Source of the DNA: Coprinopsis marcescibilis
Taxonomy: Eukaryota; Basidiomycota; Agaricomycetes; Agaricales; Psathyrellaceae
Assembly: GCA_004369085.1 (NCBI GenBank)
Contig: ML210429.1
Location: 17,453 to 30,211 of the forward strand
DNA: 12,759 nucleotides
Reading direction: 5' to 3'
Positions within the stretch are counted from its first letter, which is position 1. Every line of letters starts with the position of its first letter. The position numbers were made by a program, and so were the translations under genes. The notes under the pieces were generated by a model. It made no database searches. It was given only the letters and a program-made list of their open reading frames with translations, and was not told the DNA's origin. Positions 8,219 to 12,759 of the stretch are shown here, in pieces.

Positions 8219-11200
8219 ATGATTCCTACGCCGTTGGGACCCCCAAACACGATTCCAGCCCCATCATCGCTTCAATCGGCTCTTTCCATGGAGGCAAGCC
8301 AGCCACACATGCAGATGAATACGCAGCAAACACCACAATCCACGCCGTCGAGCTCTACCGCAGGAAAGCGTCGAAGAAAGGGGACCGACAATGGTGACGA
8401 CGCGCCAGCCCCATCTGAACCGCGACGATTACGGCGATCTCACGAAGCGTGTGCCAGATGCAGGAGTAAGAAAATAAAGGCAAGTGCCGTCGGTGTCGCC
8501 CGACGGCAATTTCCATCTTCCACCACTAATTCCTGTGCTGACTTTGGATTATTCCCGGACCACACAGTGCGACTCAAAGCATCCTCGATGTACGGCGTGT
8601 GCGACGGCGGGCACAGCGTGCAACCAGGAAGACAGGCATCGTCAGACATTGACCCCTAGAGGCCATACCGACCATCTTGAACACCAGCTTGCACAATGCG
8701 AGGCGTTGCTCAAAATTCGCTATCCGGGATTTTCCCTAGAAACTGTTGACGAGTTCATTGCTCGGGAGAATGTCGACCCAAACAGTATAGGTGCAGGTCC
8801 AGTGAACCCAGTCTTCCAGGGGGACCCCATGAGGTTAGGGCGGGGAGACCCAGGTCAACCGCCAAAGGGTTATCCAATGTTCCAGCCTCCGCCTCACCCT
8901 GGCTATCCCCCGTACCACCCAATGATGCCAGGGCCATATGCGCCACATTATCCTTTACATGGCCCACCACCCCCAGGGGCCTATCCTCCTTCAATGCATC
9001 CCGGCTTCCAGCATCCTGGTGCACCATATCCGCCCCCTCCACCGATCGGACATCCACCCGGTCACCCACCGCCTGTAATGCCACCGCCTGGTCAGCAGCC
9101 TCCGCCACCTGCGTCAACTACGAAGGCCATGCCCCCTTCGAAAGGCACCGATCCTAATGGTAACGACATGTCTAACACCGAGGCACTGGCTAAGAACTTT
9201 GGTGTATCTGCCGCTATTGCCAATGTCGTAGAGAGCGCTCCTCAAGACAGGGAAGATCTTGCCGTTGGGTCCAACGGTTTGTCGTCAGGTCGCGATCGTT
9301 CAGAGGTCGGCGATCCAGGTCCACGCGACGCAACACAATGGATTCAGGTGCTCGCTAGGCGCAATTCCACGTCCGGCACACCGCCTAACACCATCGCCCT
9401 CACACGGCCTACTGTTATTGGAGCCACGGCAGAGGTTTGGCTGCCCAAAGATCGGGAAATGGCCAAGCACATTATCGACGTTTATTTCACGCACCTCAAT
9501 CTCCATCGGCCCGTATTTGGAAGGCAAGATTTGCAGAAAATCCTGGATGAACTCTACGACGGCACATCGTCGTACGACCCGGGACACATCTGCAGCATCT
9601 ATCTCATCTTCGCCCTTGGAACCCTCAGCGACCTTAACCACCGAGCGGTCAATGCAAAGGTCGACGACGCGTCGGCAGAGACTGCCAGTCACTTGGGGCC
9701 AACGATGGCGAAGAATTTGATGCCCCCAACTTGGCCTCAGCATGACGAGTTCTTCCAACGGGCCCTAACTGTCAAACCCGATCTTCGTGTTACAATTTCA
9801 AGTTTGCAAGCGTTGATTCTCCTACATTGGTACCTTTATACTGAGGTGAGAATATTTTCTCATACCAACTGTTTTTCTTTTTCCTCGTGCTCAACTTGGT
9901 ATCCACAGCGACAGGGTAGAACCCTTTGGCGTCTTGTTGGAAGTCTAGTTCGTTTATCGATCGAACTGGGGCTTCACCACGATCCCACCACTCAGCTTAG
10001 CGTCAGCAACGACTCGCTGGAAGAAAGCTCTGCGGAGCAGCAGAACGTTTTTACTGAAGAGGAATGTCAGCTCCGCATTCGCCTGTGGGGTATCGTCCTC
10101 ATTCATGACCGTGGTACTTCCATCCTGCTTGGACGACCACTCGCGATTTCACCTTCGGACACGAACACTCCACGCCCCAGCAGGCCGCTGAAAGCACGGT
10201 TTTCCGACTTCTCGGAGCATTTTGAACTTTCGCATCCTATCGCGGAAATACAAGCAGACATCATTAATTCTCTATACACGCCTAACAAGCAAGCACCGGA
10301 CACCATAATGCGAAACGCAACGAGGATCATCAAGAGCATGTCCGAGTTCCGACGAAGCATGCCTGACCGCTACAAGTTTTACTTCACCGGAACTGAAGCA
10401 TGGCCGATAGAGGACCGAGTTCAGCTGGTTCAGAAGATCACCGAGGATGAAGGTTTGACTCTATTGAAGCTGGGCATCGCCCGGATCCTTCTACTCAGGG
10501 CGCTTTTTAGCTCCAAGGAGCTTTCGTACACTCATCGTCGGAAAGCTCTGATCGATGGTGGGTGGTCAACACATTTCTCGGTGGTCTCTCCTTCTGACCA
10601 ACCTTTTCAGCCATTATCACATCGCACAACACGATTATCATCCATAACCAACTGATCCGATTCCCTGACATTGCTTTCTTTACATCACCCATCCCCTTGC
10701 ACATCGCTGCCATGGTCATCCTTTACGGACACATGTCCAAGGTTAACCCACTACCATTCGATACCAAGCTTGAAGACCTATGGCTGGCACTTGACATGCT
10801 CCCCCGTTTCCGGTGGAGGTGGGAACGCAAGGACTTCGGTGGTGCTCATCCTCTGATCGCGCGTCTCGCTGAACGAGTCATGAATGTCAATCTCCGAACG
10901 TACACCCCTACCGGCAACTCTGTTCTCATGCCTGAACCTGACTGGGACGATGATTCCCACATATCTCCTGTGCTCAAATCGCAGCAGGCTGGATCTGCCA
11001 TTGTGACTGCAGGCTCGAGTTACCCTCAACAGCCTGCTGGACCGACCATCTACGGTCCTCAACCTCGGTCTATCGTTGCAACCAGTGACCACAGCTTGGG
11101 AAGTACAAGCCATAGCGGCAGCAGTGGAGGCTCCACGCCCAACGACAAGCAGTTGGTTGACGTTCCGACAAACCTCTTCTACCCCTTTTATCCAGAAGAC

Positions 11201-11522
11201 ACACGGAACTCGACGGTATCCAACGGCAACGATCAGCAGGGATACACACATATCCTTGCTCAGGCAGCTGCGCCCGCTAGCAGTTACGGCTGCCAACCAT
11301 CCCAAGACTCGTACATGTCTGAAGAGCGGGACATGGGTCCTGCCATTAATCAGCAAGGCACCGCGCAGCCCCAACATCAGCAGCCTGCATCGATGATGTG
11401 GGTTAACGTGGTTAGTGATCGCTGAACCAACACCAACATCCTTGCCTGTTGACTGAACTTTGTTCTTTCAGCACCAGCAGGTCCCGCCCCGGCCAACCCT
11501 GCACGCCGCCTACCCCGTCTAG
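8219..11522 (+). CDS. Zn2Cys6 (fungal binuclear zinc cluster) transcription factor
   Basis: This is a nuclear DNA-binding regulator; its target genes cannot be read from sequence. Exons are 8219-8479, 8568-9845, 9909-10557, 10611-11410 and 11472-11522, giving 1012 residues. The ATG at 8219 is the first in-frame ATG after a stop at 8048. The zinc cluster spans residues 78-105 with cysteines at 78, 81, 88, 95, 98 and 105 (C-x2-C-x6-C-x6-C-x2-C-x6-C), preceded by basic residues. It is followed by a linker and a short predicted helix (HLEHQLAQCEALLK) that could dimerise. Residues about 192-272 are extremely Pro/Gly/His-rich. The fungal regulatory middle region (Fungal_trans-like) starts near 375 (AEVWLPKDREMAKHII) and includes the family hallmark GRTLWRLVGSLVRLSIELGL at 516-535. 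The C-terminal ~200 residues are Ser/Gln-rich, typical of an activation region. The third and fourth junctions are fixed by frame and by continuity (ALIDAIITSHN; WVNVHQQVPPRP). The gene is divergent from the VTT gene. Confidence 0.9.
8480..8567 (+). other. GC-AG intron splitting the zinc cluster
   Basis: The donor is AAG|GCAAGT, an exact match to the usual GC-donor consensus, and the acceptor is CACACAG; the intron is 88 nt, phase 0, with a CTGAC branch motif at 8538-8542. Removing it joins SKKIK to CDSKHPRC and restores a perfect six-cysteine cluster, which is strong evidence that this splice is used. A 9-bp perfect stem (8485-8493 with 8500-8508, loop 6 nt) begins inside the donor consensus. 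Keeping the intron shifts the frame and stops at 8659, leaving a product with only two of the six cysteines. Confidence 0.85.
9846..9908 (+). other. Frame-neutral intron in the regulatory region of the Zn2Cys6 gene
   Basis: This is a 63-nt GT-AG intron (GTGAGA donor, ATCCACAG acceptor) with a pyrimidine-rich middle. Its length is a multiple of three and it holds no in-frame stop, so retained transcripts would add 21 residues between TEV-type sequence and RQGRTLWR. Continuity of the conserved LHWYLYTE / RQGRTLWRLVG stretch supports removal. Confidence 0.8.
10558..10610 (+). other. Third intron of the Zn2Cys6 gene
   Basis: This is a 53-nt GT-AG intron (GTGGGT donor, ACCTTTTCAG acceptor, CTGAC at about 10593-10597). 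It is phase 1, and the join gives ALIDAIITSHNTIIIHNQL in the frame that continues to the C terminus. Without it the upstream frame ends at 10655. Confidence 0.75.
11411..11471 (+). other. Last intron of the Zn2Cys6 gene
   Basis: This is a 61-nt GT-AG intron (GTTAGT donor, TTGACTGAAC branch area, TTCTTTCAG acceptor), phase 0. The final exon adds 16 residues rich in Gln and Pro (begins HQQVPPRPTL) and stops at 11520-11522. If it is not spliced, the protein ends at 11425 four residues after the junction. The good donor and acceptor favour splicing. Confidence 0.65.
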
Positions 11523-12441
11523 TCCCGGTCGTAGGCTTTCCGCTTGTGGATACCGACTTGTATGCATTCCCCTCTGTGTTCATCCTCTGCTGTCACATTA
11601 CGTTTACCGGTTGCTTTCTTAATATTTCTTTAGCTTTGTGTGTATATGCGTTCGATTTACTGGCCCCCCTTCATTGTACTCTGGTGCAATTCGTCGACTA
11701 CTGCGGACTCTTTTCTCCTGGTCGACCTAGTTGACACGCGCCTCAACCATCGCGCAGCCCTGTAGCAATTTTTCTGAATCATCTGTATTCAGAAAAGAAA
11801 TTCACTTTAATCATCTCCATTATACTGGCTTTGATAACCTTTGTACTTGTAGCATCAGGCCCCTTTTCGCCTCTCTTTTACGAACCTAATGATGCCTGGA
11901 AACCCCTTTCTTATTTTGTTGTTTGTCTCTTCCTAGTGTACATAGTATATGATGTTTTTCTTGCTTCTTGTTTCATTTTCTGACATGTGTTGTATTGCGA
12001 GAAATAGCGAGAAATAGAAATTTTACGATAATCTTAGAAAACTGGTCGATTTAGAGATGAAGAGTCTCCACCACCATTGGGCGTCTATGTACGACAACTG
12101 TCATGATTTGTGGATCTCAAAGTGGCGGTATGTCGCTATATTTATGCGTGTTCCACTGGTTTACGGCAGATGGACAAGATGTGGCAAATAGATGGAATAT
12201 GATGTACAGAGCGAACGGACATATGTAAACCTGACAGGATGATCGATACTCAAGATCAGACAGATGCACACTAAAAAAGCAAGTCATATTCCATAAATGA
12301 AGTTAAAGAGAAGCAGGGATAGTCCAAGGGAATGGCGCAGCAATAACAATAAATAGTTCAGTGAGGTAACAGCAGGTCGAAACCGGTCGCACATGCGACC
12401 CTGTCTCACACCTGGCCCCGTCGAAGGGACTTGACAGATTG
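11523..12441. other. Convergent intergenic stretch, no gene seen
   Basis: This region lies between the stop of the Zn2Cys6 gene and the stop of the minus-strand gene at the right edge, so it should hold two 3' untranslated regions. It is T-rich on the plus strand up to about 12000. It contains a perfect hairpin at 11770-11796 (separate entry) and an exact tandem duplication of GCGAGAAATA at 11997-12016. No supported reading frame was found on either strand. Confidence 0.55.
11770..11796. repeat. Perfect 10-bp hairpin in the 3' flank
   Basis: TTTTCTGAAT (11770-11779) and ATTCAGAAAA (11787-11796) are exact reverse complements, separated by a 7-nt loop (CATCTGT). It lies about 250 nt after the stop codon of the Zn2Cys6 gene and is probably inside its 3' untranslated region. 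The stem is AT-rich, so its stability as RNA is moderate. A role in 3' end formation or RNA stability is possible but not shown. Confidence 0.6.
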
Positions 12442-12759
12442 TCACGCCGAAGATTCAGCGCGTCGTTGCACAATGGTGTACAGAACGCTTCCCCATACGC
12501 CCTCTGCCTCCTTTGAAGAGGTCCGAATCTCCGCCCCTTCTTCCAGAGGTTTGAAAGCGGACTCTTGAGCGATGAAACCAAGGTCGGTTGGCTTGGTGGT
12601 GAACAAAACCTTAAGGAATCCGACGTCCAGACTTTGGCGTTCGTCGAGGAAGAAAGAGAACGGCCCGGCGGGTCCAACATGATTGTAGCCAAGTGTAAGG
12701 CTACCGCCATTCTTTTTCAGTACTTCGCTTGCTTTTTCCTTGGGATAATAGTTTGCTGA
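12442..12759 (-). CDS. C-terminal fragment of a larger protein, possibly agaricomycete caspase-like (peptidase C14) family
   Basis: The minus-strand frame is open from the window edge at 12759 to a TGA at 12444-12442, encoding 105 residues with no stop. No start codon of the gene is inside the window. Segments that look conserved are LTLGYNHVGPAGPFSFFL, LDVGFLKVLFTTKPTDLGFI and WGSVLYTIVQRR. From memory of agaricomycete proteins, a GQDVDVGFLKLFLST-type motif followed by DLS, then a Trp-Gly and a VVQRR-type end, occurs at the C terminus of large proteins with an N-terminal caspase-like domain. The present fragment has the same order of motifs. The enzyme domain itself is outside the window, so this assignment is tentative. 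Coding itself is well supported, since the codons read smoothly and the other five frames do not. Confidence 0.75.
   Translation of the reverse strand, partial: SANYYPKEKASEVLKKNGGSLTLGYNHVGPAGPFSFFLDERQSLDVGFLKVLFTTKPTDLGFIAQESAFKPLEEGAEIRTSSKEAEGVWGSVLYTIVQRRAESSA

Noticed and set aside
8466..8470. A canonical GT donor (GTAAGA) 14 nt before the GC donor in the Zn2Cys6 gene
   Set aside because: Using it would delete the conserved SKKIK residues and put the third cysteine out of frame; the GC donor gives a perfect zinc cluster.
8755..9117. 120-codon minus-strand frame opposite the Pro-rich region
   Set aside because: It is a mirror of repeated CCN codons on the plus strand, and the opposite-strand product is low in complexity.
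10778..11377. 199-codon minus-strand frame inside the Zn2Cys6 gene
   Set aside because: It is antisense to the Ser/Gln-rich exon and no motif was recognised.
12303..12710. 135-codon minus-strand frame overlapping the right-edge gene
   Set aside because: It is a shifted shadow of the real frame 12759-12442, and its sequence has no family-like features.
12565..12759. 64-codon plus-strand frame at the right edge
   Set aside because: It is antisense to the well-supported minus-strand coding fragment.
1..12759. tRNA, rRNA, CRISPR array or prophage-type features
   Set aside because: No cloverleaf-like B box, regular spacer array or conserved RNA core was seen; the window is eukaryotic in gene structure.

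Overview
This window looks like chromosomal DNA from a filamentous basidiomycete, most likely an Agaricomycete. The genes are split by short introns (46-88 nt) with fungal CTRAY-type branch sites. Both strands carry genes, and the families present (hAT transposase, F-box-like protein, TMEM41/VTT membrane protein, Zn2Cys6 regulator) are typical of mushroom genomes. The lineage is inferred from gene structure and protein style, without any database search.

Layout. 1-1824 (+): the C-terminal two thirds of a hAT-superfamily transposase, running in from the left edge; about 504 residues in six exons with no frameshift or internal stop. 1825-2580: no gene, but a fold-back repeat and a cluster of palindromes and repeated ATATCTGG/ATCCG motifs that may be the subterminal DNA of that element. 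2581-4841 (+): a two-exon protein with a weak F-box-like segment, long disordered stretches and a folded C-terminal region. 4842-6590: mostly gene-free, with an ambiguous coding-like patch at 5140-5569. 7918-6591 (-): a complete three-exon TMEM41-like (VTT/DedA superfamily) membrane protein. 7919-8218: a short divergent promoter. 8219-11522 (+): a complete five-exon Zn2Cys6 transcription factor of about 1012 residues, whose zinc cluster is split by a GC-AG intron. 11523-12441: 3' flank with a perfect hairpin. 12759-12442 (-): the last 105 codons of a further gene running off the right edge, resembling the C-terminal region I associate with large agaricomycete caspase-like proteins.

How it fits together. 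The left part (1 to about 2400) is a mobile-element remnant or copy, more AT-rich than its neighbours. The rest is ordinary gene space. The VTT gene and the transcription factor are divergent, with 300 bp between their start codons, so they may share control elements. The transcription factor and the last gene are convergent. I found no gene cluster, defence system, CRISPR array, tRNA or rRNA. The most unusual items are the GC-AG intron with a stem directly behind its donor inside the DNA-binding domain, the palindromic cluster downstream of the transposase, and the unassigned coding-like patch.
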